Positions 1 to 6,474 of a stretch of 10,895 bases of DNA are shown here, one piece after another. The notes under the pieces are model-generated. The model did not search any database and was not told the origin of the DNA. It worked only from the letters and a program-made list of their open reading frames with translations. Source of the DNA: OCS116 cluster bacterium. Lineage in GTDB: Bacteria; Pseudomonadota; Alphaproteobacteria; Rhizobiales; OSC116. The position numbers and the translations under genes were made by a program. The DNA is taken from the NCBI GenBank assembly GCA_002402005.2, contig NVUS02000267.1, forward strand, positions 1 through 10,895, given 5' to 3'. The stretch's first letter is position 1; each line of letters opens with the position of its first letter.

Positions 1-932
1 AGCTGTGTAGAGGAGGCGGCCAAAGCTGGCCATGACGTATATGTGTTCAATAGGGGGCGAAGTATTCCTGAAAGCCTAGCCGGGGTGACACAGATTGTTG
101 GCGATATGGATGACGATAAATCCTATGCGCAATTGGCCGATCAACAATGGGATGTGGTGGCTCAATTTATGGCCTTTATGCCTGCACAAATTCAGCGAGA
201 TATAGATATTTTCTCGGGCAATACTGGTCATTATATTTTTATTTCTTCTGCATCCTGTTACCAACATACGGCTGATTCTTATATCATTACCGAGCTTACC
301 CCAACAATTAATCCTCACTGGAAATACAGCCAGAACAAGATTGAATGTGAAAGCGACTCAAATCATGTGTTAATTTAAACTGGACCATTGTCCGCCCAAG
401 CCACACTGTTCGAACATGGTTGCCGACACTTATTGGCGAAGACATTGTCTGGCGGCTGTTAAATGACCGCCCGTTGCTTGTTCCTGGTGATGGAAACGCA
501 CCATGGACCCTGACACGAAGTGAAGATTTTGCTGTTCCGTTCGTGGCTTTGATGGGTGTTAAGGATGCTTATTTCGAAGATTTCCACATTACCGGTGATG
601 CTGGATTCACTTGGGACGCGATTTACCAACAAATTGCCAAGTCTTACGGTAAGAGCGCCAATATTGTACATGTTTCGACCGACACAATTGTAGCCATGGC
701 GCCAGACTTTGCGGGTCCGCTACTTGGCGACAAGGCATGGACAACATTGTTTGACAATTCCAAAGTGAAAAAGGTTGCTGGTGATTTTTCCTGTGAAACG
801 AATTTGGAAAATATTTTGTCGGGGCCATTGGAGTGGACAAAAGCAAATTCTTCTGTTTCCAATCCTTCAAATCCTGAACTCGAAGCCACTGTTGATCGGA
901 TAATTGCGGCTGCGTTGAAACTTGGCGGATAG
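1..932 (+). pseudogene. NAD-dependent epimerase/dehydratase-like gene, 5'-truncated by the window and frameshifted
   Basis: This is the 3' part of a short-chain dehydrogenase/epimerase-like gene; the N-terminal Rossmann glycine motif lies off the left edge. Reading from base 1, the frame gives a nucleotide-binding strand ending in VYVFNRGRS, an SSAS segment (codons near 244-255) and a YSQNK segment that fits the YxxxK catalytic motif of the extended SDR superfamily. This frame runs into TAA at 376-378. The continuation (NLNWTIVRPSHTVRTWLPTL...) is in another frame, open from about 351 to the TAG at 930-932. Reading in the first frame up to the GAA at 349-351 and then in the second restores one continuous protein of roughly 310 residues. 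One base is therefore missing, or two are extra, close to 350-360. The gene is either inactivated or carries a sequencing error; the sequence cannot distinguish these. The substrate is unknown. The TTG at 420 sits inside conserved sequence and is not a credible independent start. Confidence 0.8.
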
Positions 933-957
933 CTAAACAAGGATATTATGATTTTTG

Positions 958-998
958 AACAATTGTTAATTGACAACATCACTAAATTAATTCGTAAT
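958..998 (+). promoter_or_regulatory. Candidate promoter of the phosphotransferase-like gene
   Basis: A perfect sigma-70 type -35 hexamer TTGACA (970-975) is followed 17 bases later by CGTAAT (993-998), a 4/6 match to the -10 consensus. Transcription would begin near 1005, giving a leader of about 20 bases that carries the AGGAGG ribosome binding site. A 10-bp palindrome AACAATTGTT lies just upstream at 958-967 and could be an operator. This is a pattern match only. Confidence 0.35.
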
Positions 999-1010
999 TC
1001 ATAAATTGGT

Positions 1011-1016
1011 AGGAGG
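1011..1016 (+). promoter_or_regulatory. Strong ribosome binding site that decides the start of the phosphotransferase-like gene
   Basis: AGGAGG is followed by three consecutive possible start codons: TTG 1019, TTG 1022 and GTG 1025. The gaps are 2, 5 and 8 bases respectively. The first is too close, so GTG 1025 (or TTG 1022) is the likely start. Confidence 0.6.
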
Positions 1017-1024
1017 TATTGTTG

Positions 1025-1759
1025 GTGGGATGGGAAGCACTTGAACAATGGGGTGAAGATGTAGTTCGCATCGAACCGCTTACGGGCGGAGTTGCCAATG
1101 ATGTGTGGAGCGTGCGGGTTAATGGCCAGCTCGCGGTTGCTCGTCTCGGTGGTCGGAACGACTCTGATCTTGCTTGGGAGGCTCAACTCCTCCAACATCT
1201 CGGCCGTGAAGGTCTGACCGTGCCAATGCCAATCCCGACAATAGATGGCCAGCTTTTTGTGGATGGTCTGGTGGTGATGACATATTTGGAAGGTGAACCG
1301 CCTAAGACGAAGGCAGACTGGCGTCGCGTGGCTGACACACTCCGCAAGCTGCATCGGTTAACGCAGAATTGGCCGCAGCGCCCTAGTTGGCGATCGTCGA
1401 CCGACCTCCTGCACGCTGAAATAGGGACGAAGATTGACCTCAACCGGATGCCTCTTGAGGGGGTTGTTCGATGCCGAGCGGCGTGGGCGCGGCTCATCGG
1501 ACGTCAGACTTGTGTCGTCCACGGCAACCCCAACAACCCTAGCAACATCCGCATGACCGCTGGTCGGGTCGGGCTTATCGATTGGGACGAGGCGCATGTT
1601 GATGTCCCTGATCTTGATCTGGTGCTGCCTCACAACGCAGCTAATCTTCACGGCGACGCCCATGATATCGCAGCGCAAGCGTCGGCCGCATGGGAAGCCG
1701 CCGTCTGTTGGGATGACGAGTATGCAATCAAGCGGCTTGCTGAAGTTCGTGCGGTCTGA
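1025..1759 (+). CDS. Aminoglycoside phosphotransferase (APH)-fold protein with an altered catalytic loop
   Basis: The protein of about 244 residues has the layout of the APH/choline-kinase family. There is an N-terminal nucleotide-binding lobe (LTGGVANDVWSVRV, then AVARLGG), a hinge-like VVMTYLEGEPP, a catalytic loop VVHGNPNNPSN and a metal-binding segment LIDWDEAHVD. Family members transfer phosphate from ATP to a small hydroxylated molecule; many are not resistance enzymes and the substrate here cannot be told. Two departures are visible. The catalytic Asp of the HGD loop is Asn (codon AAC; H166, N168), and the loop seems to have one extra residue before its terminal Asn. The position usually held by the ATP-contacting Lys reads as Arg. 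The later Asp (D186 in IDWDE) is intact. Base composition is clearly GC-richer than its neighbours: two 60-base samples gave 62 % and 58 %, against 42 % in a sample of the preceding gene. This suggests acquisition. Start choice rests on AGGAGG at 1011-1016. Confidence 0.75.
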   Translation: MGWEALEQWGEDVVRIEPLTGGVANDVWSVRVNGQLAVARLGGRNDSDLAWEAQLLQHLGREGLTVPMPIPTIDGQLFVDGLVVMTYLEGEPPKTKADWRRVADTLRKLHRLTQNWPQRPSWRSSTDLLHAEIGTKIDLNRMPLEGVVRCRAAWARLIGRQTCVVHGNPNNPSNIRMTAGRVGLIDWDEAHVDVPDLDLVLPHNAANLHGDAHDIAAQASAAWEAAVCWDDEYAIKRLAEVRAV

Positions 1760-1781
1760 GTGGAGGAAGTGAACCGAGAGA

Positions 1782-1796
1782 CTGTATCAAATACAG
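1782..1796. repeat. Short perfect hairpin after the phosphotransferase-like gene
   Basis: CTGTAT and ATACAG form a 6-bp stem around a 3-base loop (CAA), 22 bases after the stop codon. The following bases are G-rich (GGAGGG) with no T tract, so this does not look like an intrinsic terminator. It could be an attenuating structure, since it sits next to the Shine-Dalgarno-like sequence at 1797-1801. Confidence 0.35.
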
Positions 1797-1810
1797 GGAG
1801 GGTTGGATAT

Positions 1811-1855
1811 GTGAAAAGCTATGTTCGTTTCATTTTTGAGACGCGTTGGCGTTAG
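1811..1855 (+). other. 14-codon open frame behind a strong ribosome binding site, possibly the stump of a lost gene
   Basis: GGAGG (1797-1801) lies 9 bases before a GTG that opens a frame reading VKSYVRFIFETRWR and then TAG. The ribosome binding site is much better than expected by chance. Composition falls from GC-rich to AT-rich right after the stop. I read it as the truncated 5' end of a gene that came in with the phosphotransferase-like gene, or as a leader peptide. I do not recognise the peptide. Confidence 0.2.
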
Positions 1856-1861
1856 CTTCAA

Positions 1862-1882
1862 TATATCAGGACCAATGATATA
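1862..1882. repeat. 7-bp inverted repeat downstream of the Lrp-type gene
   Basis: TATATCA and TGATATA form a perfect 7-bp dyad around a 7-base spacer. It lies between the 3' ends of the phosphotransferase-like gene and the Lrp-type gene. No T tract follows on either strand, so it is not a clear terminator; an operator or chance dyad is possible. Confidence 0.3.
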
Positions 1883-1917
1883 ATGACAGCCTTTGCGGAA
1901 CGGCAAATTTTTAAATT

Positions 1918-2364
1918 TTAGTGCGCAAGATTGAATTTAAGCTCTTCGAGAACAAATTGCGTGACAAACTGAAACACATTCGAGTTGCCAGCAAAAAGGC
2001 TTTGGCTGAGTTCCTGAAACTCTTTCATATTTGCCAATGTTAAGATAACGACCGCATCCATCTCGCCCGAAACCGAATAGGCTTGCGACACAGCGCGTTC
2101 GTCTGCAAGCGATGCAAACCAATCTTCGCATGCATCGTTTCCATGATCGACAAGTTTGACACTTACGATGGCCTTAATATGCCGGCCCATCTTCTCGCTG
2201 TCTGTCAAAATAATGGATCGTGTGATGATTCCGCTTTGCCAGAGGATGCGCACGCGACGCAGACAGCTAGATGGGGCAAGGCCGACACGATCCGCAAGGT
2301 CGACATTCCGAATCGAAGCGTCTTGTTGTAGGTAATCCAGTATCTTTCGATCTATGTGATCCAT
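1918..2364 (-). CDS. Lrp/AsnC family transcriptional regulator
   Basis: The product is a 148-residue regulator of the feast/famine family, normally a dimer or octamer that senses amino acids. The N-terminal winged helix-turn-helix is plain: MDHIDRKILDYLQQDASI, then NVDLADRVGLAPSSCLRRV with the recognition helix around residues 33-45. The C-terminal part (from about residue 60) matches the ligand-binding RAM/AsnC domain, including the AYSVSGEMDAVVIL strand region typical of the effector pocket. A TTG start at 2373 is possible, but ATG 2364 is preferred because it gives the usual short N-terminus and has GAGG just upstream (short spacing). It is divergent from the membrane protein starting at 2481, so the intergenic region probably holds its operator. 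It may regulate that transporter as well as itself, as is common for Lrp-type genes next to transport genes. The actual effector is unknown. Confidence 0.9.
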   Translation of the reverse strand: MDHIDRKILDYLQQDASIRNVDLADRVGLAPSSCLRRVRILWQSGIITRSIILTDSEKMGRHIKAIVSVKLVDHGNDACEDWFASLADERAVSQAYSVSGEMDAVVILTLANMKEFQELSQSLFAGNSNVFQFVTQFVLEELKFNLAH

Positions 2365-2397
2365 AAGCCTCAAAATTTCATGATATTAGAATTTTAT

Positions 2398-2412
2398 TGC
2401 AAATATTTAGCA
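2398..2412. promoter_or_regulatory. Candidate Lrp-type operator between divergent genes
   Basis: TGCAAATATTTAGCA is a 15-bp imperfect dyad (five of seven pairs match about the central A) in an AT-rich stretch between the regulator and the membrane protein. Its length and AT-rich centre resemble Lrp-family sites, but the match to the E. coli Lrp consensus is only partial. It is proposed on position and symmetry alone. Confidence 0.3.
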
Positions 2413-2480
2413 TATTAGATCACCCATTTCAATTGAATAGTGAGATGTTGGTGAGCATATTCAACCATGGAGCCTCGTAC

Positions 2481-3434
2481 ATGACCCCCCTAACTATGTT
2501 CACCTATTTTCGTGATCTTAGCCAACGCAGCCTGAATACATTCTGGGAAATTGCACGCATCATGGTTCCGATTATGATCTTGATACGTCTTGCTGACACA
2601 TATGGTATCATCGAATGGATCAGTCCTGTCTTGCGGCCGATAATGGCACTGCTCAACCTTCCACCAGAAGCTGCGATCGTCTGCTTAAGCTCAATTCTTA
2701 CAGGCTTGTATGGTGCAATCGCGACTTTGCCGGTGTTGATCGGGCATGACCTCACTGCCGCGCAGCTTACATCGATCTGCGTTATTATGCTGATCACTCA
2801 TGCCATTCCTGTCGAACAGGCCATTGTCCGCAGGGCAGGCGGGTCGTTTTGGGGTACAACATTTCTGCGCCTGTTTGCAGCTTGCCTTGCCGCAATTCTT
2901 ATTGATGCGGTTAGCCAGGTGACTGGGTTTCTATCCCAGCCTCAATCATTGGATAATTTTAGCCAGTTTGCGCGCGCTGACGCGGGGCACTGGGAATGGG
3001 CGGTTTCAAGCCTCAAGGGTATGGCAATTCTGTTTGCGATCTTGACAGGACTTTTGATCATGATGGATGTGTTTAACCGGTTTGGTGTGACAGTTGTGAT
3101 TAACCGCCTGTTTGCCCCGATCATGCGCTTGTCTGGGCTTGATCAGTCGGTTGCATCCATCACCACTGCTGGGATTTTGCTGGGGCTGGCCTATGGCGGT
3201 GGCCTCATCATTGCGCAGGGCAACGATCCAGCAATATCACGCGAGGCAAAATATTACGCCCTGTGCTGGTTGTCGCTTTGCCATGGATTGATTGAAGACA
3301 CCGCGCTCATGGTCGCAATCGGCGGTGATTTTTGGGTGATGTTTGCGGGACGCATAGTGCTGACGCTAATCTTGGTTCGCGCACTCATATTCTGGCATCG
3401 GGTTCGCACAAAAGACCATCTGGTACGCAAATGA
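2481..3434 (+). CDS. Nucleoside-recognition (Gate) domain membrane protein, probable transporter
   Basis: This is a polytopic inner-membrane protein of about 317 residues with a two-fold internal layout typical of Gate/nucleoside-recognition (SpmA/SpmB/YjiH-like) proteins. The first half has the hydrophobic helix IARIMVPIMILIRLADTYGIIEW, then a GLYGAIATLP loop and THAIPVEQA. The second half repeats the plan with GILLGLAYGGGLIIAQG and a LSLCHGLIEDTALM segment. The paired HxIPVEQ/HGLIEDT motifs at the ends of equivalent helices are the clearest evidence for an internal repeat. Members are thought to move nucleosides, amino acids or ions; the substrate is unproven. The frame is open back to TTG 2397, with another ATG at 2445. 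ATG 2481 is chosen because GGAG (2469-2472) lies 8 bases before it and because it leaves a short N-terminus before the first helix. Divergence from the Lrp-type regulator suggests amino-acid-linked control. Confidence 0.75.
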   Translation: MTPLTMFTYFRDLSQRSLNTFWEIARIMVPIMILIRLADTYGIIEWISPVLRPIMALLNLPPEAAIVCLSSILTGLYGAIATLPVLIGHDLTAAQLTSICVIMLITHAIPVEQAIVRRAGGSFWGTTFLRLFAACLAAILIDAVSQVTGFLSQPQSLDNFSQFARADAGHWEWAVSSLKGMAILFAILTGLLIMMDVFNRFGVTVVINRLFAPIMRLSGLDQSVASITTAGILLGLAYGGGLIIAQGNDPAISREAKYYALCWLSLCHGLIEDTALMVAIGGDFWVMFAGRIVLTLILVRALIFWHRVRTKDHLVRK

Positions 3435-3456
3435 AATCTCACTGGCCTTAAAAAAA

Positions 3457-3591
3457 GAAAGACTGTAGACATTGAGCTATAGACGAGTAGCTGCCTTCGA
3501 AATATAGTTAGAAGGCAGGCGCATACTTATTCTTCGTCTTCATAAATTATACGCTTGAAGTGTATTCATTTGTAACACAGCGAAAGACTGT
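3457..3591 (+). repeat. 10-bp direct repeat flanking the intergenic region before arfB
   Basis: GAAAGACTGT occurs at 3457-3466 and again at 3582-3591, the second copy ending just before the arfB start. The copies bracket 115 bp with no gene. It could be a footprint of a small insertion or excision, or chance. Confidence 0.25.
3491..3518. terminator. Hairpin between the Gate protein gene and arfB, possible terminator
   Basis: CTGCCTTC and GAAGGCAG form a perfect 8-bp stem around a 12-base loop, 56 bases after the membrane protein's stop. The bases that follow are T-rich but interrupted (GCGCATACTTATTCTTCGTCTT), so termination may be weak. A structure separating two transcription units is the simplest reading. 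Confidence 0.45.
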
Positions 3592-3594
3592 CTC

Positions 3595-4008
3595 ATGAGG
3601 ATTACCGATAACATCACACTTGCTGATTGGGAGCTGTCGGAACAGTTCACCCGCGCCAGCGGCCCGGGCGGGCAGAATGTGAACAAGGTTAGCACTGCGG
3701 TTGAATTGCGATTCGAGGCGGAGCGCTCTGTTAACCTGTCTGCCCCAGTAAAGCGACGGCTGAAAAAGTTGGCCGGTCGGCGTTGGACGTTAGAGGGGGC
3801 TATTGTTATTTTTGTACAAGATACGAGATCTCAAGCCCGTAACCGCGAAATCGCGCGGGAGCGGCTGGCTGCATTGATCCGAAAAGCCGCAGAAACGCCA
3901 AAATACCGTGTGAGAACGAAACCGCCCCATGGCTCGAAAATGCGCCGGTTAAAGGTAAAGAAGGTGCGCGGTGAGGTGAAAAAGTTACGTGGGAAAATCG
4001 TAGAATAA
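3595..4008 (+). CDS. arfB: Alternative ribosome-rescue factor, peptidyl-tRNA hydrolase ArfB (YaeJ)
   Basis: This is a 137-residue class I release-factor-like protein (E. coli ArfB is 140). The catalytic loop is SGPGGQNVNKVSTAVELRF with GGQ at residues 25-27; the Gln positions water to hydrolyse peptidyl-tRNA. A SQARNREIARERL helix follows. The protein ends in a strongly basic tail (KMRRLKVKKVRGEVKKLRGK), which in ArfB enters the empty mRNA channel of ribosomes stalled at the end of non-stop mRNAs. There is no stop-codon recognition domain, which separates it from RF1/RF2. ATG 3595 gives the expected N-terminus, though no good Shine-Dalgarno is visible upstream. It appears to be its own transcription unit, with a hairpin before it and 186 bp of non-coding sequence after. 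Confidence 0.93.
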   Translation: MRITDNITLADWELSEQFTRASGPGGQNVNKVSTAVELRFEAERSVNLSAPVKRRLKKLAGRRWTLEGAIVIFVQDTRSQARNREIARERLAALIRKAAETPKYRVRTKPPHGSKMRRLKVKKVRGEVKKLRGKIVE

Positions 4009-4061
4009 TTGAAAAATCCAATATTGACTATTTAATTAACCCGACCACAGTTTGGTCATTT

Positions 4062-4232
4062 GGCCTTCTGATAGGAGTTGAGCCATCGATAAAACATTCC
4101 ACCTCACTTGCAACAATGTTTTACCTTTAAACAACCAAAAACGGGTGGTAAATAACCCCAAATTGCGTATTAATCAGCAAAAACAGGGGCAAATATGCAC
4201 ATGACGACACGCCATTGGGCTTTACTGATTAT
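4062..4232 (+). repeat. Long inverted duplication, copy 1 (DMT exporter upstream region and first codons)
   Basis: Hand alignment shows that this 171-bp segment recurs on the minus strand at 9202-9371 with about 30 mismatches and one single-base gap (about 82 % identity). It comprises most of the leader of the DMT exporter gene and its first 13 codons. Conservation is uneven. From about 4075 to 4137 there are only about five differences, including the hairpin arms TAAAACATT (4090-4098) and AATGTTTTA (4115-4123). From 4138 to 4194 mismatches are dense, and the coding part is again about 87 % identical. Left of 4062 the similarity stops. Confidence 0.85.
4090..4123. promoter_or_regulatory. Conserved 9-bp inverted repeat in the leader of the DMT exporter
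   Basis: TAAAACATT and AATGTTTTA form a perfect 9-bp stem around a 16-base loop, about 70 bases before the exporter start. The same structure, with one changed base, exists in the second copy of the duplication (9311-9344). It could be a regulator site or an RNA hairpin; no T tract follows, so termination is unlikely. Confidence 0.4.
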
Positions 4233-5100
4233 CCTATCGATATTATGGGGCGGCGCATTCTTTTTTGCAGCCATTGCAGTGAAGGAGCTACCACCGCTCA
4301 CTTTGGTTTTCTGCCGCGTATTCATTGCCGCTTTGTCACTCTATATATTTCTCAAGATATCCGGTCAAAAATTACCCAGCGATGCCAAAATCTGGGCGGC
4401 ATTCCTCGTCATGGGCCTGCTCAACAACATCATTCCTTTCTCATTGCTTTTTTGGGCACAAACCAATATCAGCAGCGGTTTGGCCTCCATTCTCAATGCC
4501 ACCACTCCCATATTCTCCATTCTTGTTGCGCATTTTGTGCTGGCCGATGAGCGCATAACATTCAATAAATTTATTGGCGTCTTGCTGGGTTTTATTGGCG
4601 TGGCTGTGCTGCTCGGTGGAGCAGCACTCACCAGCTCTAACCTTGCCATAATGAGTATTGTGGCCTGCCTAGCCGCCGCCTTATCTTATGGTTTTGCTGG
4701 CGTGTTTGGTAGGCGTTTTAAACGTTTAGGCATCAAACCCAGCGTCAGTGCTTTTGGTCAATTAACCGGATCATCTGTTCTGATGTTGCCGTTGATAATT
4801 GTTTTTGATCAACCATGGACACTCAACTTACCCGGCCAAACGGCTATATTGTCCATCCTGACTTTGGCGATTGTTTCCACCGCCATTGCCTATCTCATTT
4901 TCTTCAATTTATTGGCATCTGTCGGCGCGGTCAATGTTATGTTGGTCACTCTACTTGTGCCGGTCAGTGCCATTATACTGGGTAGCCTGTTTTTAGACGA
5001 ACAGCTCGAAACTCGCCACTATTTGGGCATGTCACTCATTTTGCTTGGCCTTATTGCGGTCGACGGCCGCCTCTTGCCTAAACGTGCTAAAAATTCTTAA
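4195..5100 (+). CDS. DMT superfamily (EamA) transporter
   Basis: The 301-residue protein has ten predicted hydrophobic segments in two EamA repeats (about residues 9-140 and 152-290), the layout of drug/metabolite exporters in the inner membrane. Hallmarks are the N-terminal LSILWGGAFFFAAIAVKELPP segment, ILNATTPIFSILVAHFVLADE at the end of the first repeat, and VTLLVPVSAIILGSLFLDE at the equivalent place in the second. This internal parallel is typical of the family. The substrate cannot be inferred. ATG 4195 is used because AGGGG (4185-4189) lies 5 bases upstream; ATG 4201 is the alternative. The leader and first codons are duplicated in inverted orientation at 9202-9371. Confidence 0.92.
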   Translation: MHMTTRHWALLIILSILWGGAFFFAAIAVKELPPLTLVFCRVFIAALSLYIFLKISGQKLPSDAKIWAAFLVMGLLNNIIPFSLLFWAQTNISSGLASILNATTPIFSILVAHFVLADERITFNKFIGVLLGFIGVAVLLGGAALTSSNLAIMSIVACLAAALSYGFAGVFGRRFKRLGIKPSVSAFGQLTGSSVLMLPLIIVFDQPWTLNLPGQTAILSILTLAIVSTAIAYLIFFNLLASVGAVNVMLVTLLVPVSAIILGSLFLDEQLETRHYLGMSLILLGLIAVDGRLLPKRAKNS

Positions 5101-5222
5101 AACATCTAGACAATGCTAATTTTTTACCTAGCTTTTATTGACTGAAAACCCAAAGCCATGCTTAGCTTAAGTTATTCAATTCAATAAATAAACCGTTAAT
5201 TGCGCCTGCTACCTTAGTCTTA

Positions 5223-5236
5223 GCAACTATAGTTGC
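5223..5236. promoter_or_regulatory. Perfect 14-bp palindrome upstream of the vWA gene
   Basis: GCAACTATAGTTGC is fully self-complementary and sits 69 bases before the vWA start in a 205-bp gap. The size and position suit a dimeric repressor or activator site. No known consensus was recognised. Confidence 0.4.
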
Positions 5237-5305
5237 GTCGCCCCAAACGGCACAAAATGCTATTTTTTCACAACGCATTTTTATAGTTTACTGGCAGGTA
5301 CGTAA

Positions 5306-6469
5306 TTGTTAAATTTCAAATTTATTGCTTCATTTTGTAGAAACCAAAATGGTCAAATTTCTATAATGATGGCATTGTTACTTATCCCAATGGCTATTTT
5401 GCTTGGTGGGGCGCTGGATGTGGCGCTTAATTTCAACCAAACCAGCAAACAACAACATGCTTTGGATATTGCTCTTTTGGCTGCGGTGTCTACAAAAATA
5501 GACCAACAAAAATACCGCAATAAAACCGCTCAAAAGGGGTATCGCAAACAAGTATTTCGGAGAATGTTTAAACTCAATTACTCAACATCCTCACCTGAAT
5601 TTACATTCGAATTTTCTGATAAAGGTATGAAAGTATCGTCCAGAGACATAACCAAAACCACAATATTGTCCTTAGCCAATATCAAAAGCTTGCGTGTGAA
5701 CATCAACGCAAAGGCGATCTATCCAAAAGAAACCATGTTCGAAATCGTGCTGATATTTGATGCGACCGGCAGCATGGGGCGTATCATAAGCAATGTCAAA
5801 CGCAACGCCATCAACTTTACTGATGATATTTTAACAAGCCTTACTGACATTGATGTCAAACTCGATAATATCGATACCAAAGTTATATCCTATAAAGACT
5901 ATTGGGTGGATTCTAACCCTATGTTTCTCAGTAAATTCTATCATTTACCTGTCGAAAAATCTCAATTTGCCGCCATCATTAACCCCATTCGCGCTAGTGG
6001 TGGTGGTGATTTGCCAGAAAGTGGGTTAGAAGCGCTTAAATTTGCAATGGATGCCAAATCACCTTCACGCAAGCCCGACATAAAAACCAATAAAATCATT
6101 GTATTGTGGACAGATGCCGAAGCCATTCCGCTTAAAAACCAACGCAAATCTGCGATGGATGCGCGCCTCATCACCACATCCGGCACATGGGCCCCATGGT
6201 ATCGCTATGCACCGCGCAATTATCCATCCGGCATGCCCAAAACCCTCACTGCCTATAAAAAACTATGGGATAAAGCCAAAAACACAAGGTTATTGTTATT
6301 CTACGGCAAAAATGGCCAAGGAAAGAATTTCTACCCGTGGAAACAGATGAAAAAATGGGAACGAATTAAACACATTATTGGCAATCCAAACAATATCGAT
6401 TATAGCGATTTAATCGAAGAAATTGCCGAAACGATTGCCGAAATGAGTAAAACTCATCTTTCCGAATAG
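5306..6469 (+). CDS. TadG-like membrane-anchored von Willebrand factor A domain protein
   Basis: The product is 387 residues. Residues 14-40 (RNQNGQISIMMALLLIPMAI and on) are the TadE/TadG-like N-terminus: a polar patch followed by one membrane helix, leaving the remainder in the periplasm. About 110 residues follow, and then a vWA domain opens with FEIVLIFDATGSMG. D152, T154 and S156 form the first part of a metal-binding MIDAS (DxTxS variant). GGGDLPESGLEAL at 232-244 supplies the later MIDAS loop, and IIVLWTDAEA with D270 completes it. TadG-type proteins belong to or resemble Flp/Tad pilus loci, but no tad genes are nearby, so the role is open; surface adhesion is a fair inference. The start is TTG 5306, supported by AGG (5296-5298) 7 bases upstream. 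The next ATG lies inside the membrane helix and would destroy it. The gene converges on the citrate synthase with 5 bp between stop codons. Confidence 0.82.
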   Translation: MLNFKFIASFCRNQNGQISIMMALLLIPMAILLGGALDVALNFNQTSKQQHALDIALLAAVSTKIDQQKYRNKTAQKGYRKQVFRRMFKLNYSTSSPEFTFEFSDKGMKVSSRDITKTTILSLANIKSLRVNINAKAIYPKETMFEIVLIFDATGSMGRIISNVKRNAINFTDDILTSLTDIDVKLDNIDTKVISYKDYWVDSNPMFLSKFYHLPVEKSQFAAIINPIRASGGGDLPESGLEALKFAMDAKSPSRKPDIKTNKIIVLWTDAEAIPLKNQRKSAMDARLITTSGTWAPWYRYAPRNYPSGMPKTLTAYKKLWDKAKNTRLLLFYGKNGQGKNFYPWKQMKKWERIKHIIGNPNNIDYSDLIEEIAETIAEMSKTHLSE

Positions 6470-6474
6470 GCGCA

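Noticed and set aside
420..932. Independent 170-residue gene starting at TTG 420
   Set aside because: Its start falls within conserved epimerase sequence, and the same frame reads family-like protein upstream of it; it is the second half of the frameshifted gene.
644..1354. Long minus-strand open frame of 236 codons
   Set aside because: It is antisense to the epimerase-like and phosphotransferase-like genes, resembles no family and spans two real genes.
1906..1926. Similarity between the sequence at the 3' end of the Lrp-type gene and that at the end of the exporter remnant near 9121-9140
   Set aside because: Both contain AAATTT runs next to GCGCAA, but the match is short, gapped and low-complexity, so chance is the simplest explanation.
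4043..4057. GACCA/TGGTC hairpin after arfB as a terminator
   Set aside because: The stem is only 5 bp and no T tract follows.
4215..4558. Alternative plus-strand frames inside the DMT exporter gene
   Set aside because: They overlap a clear family member and have no recognisable content or ribosome binding site.
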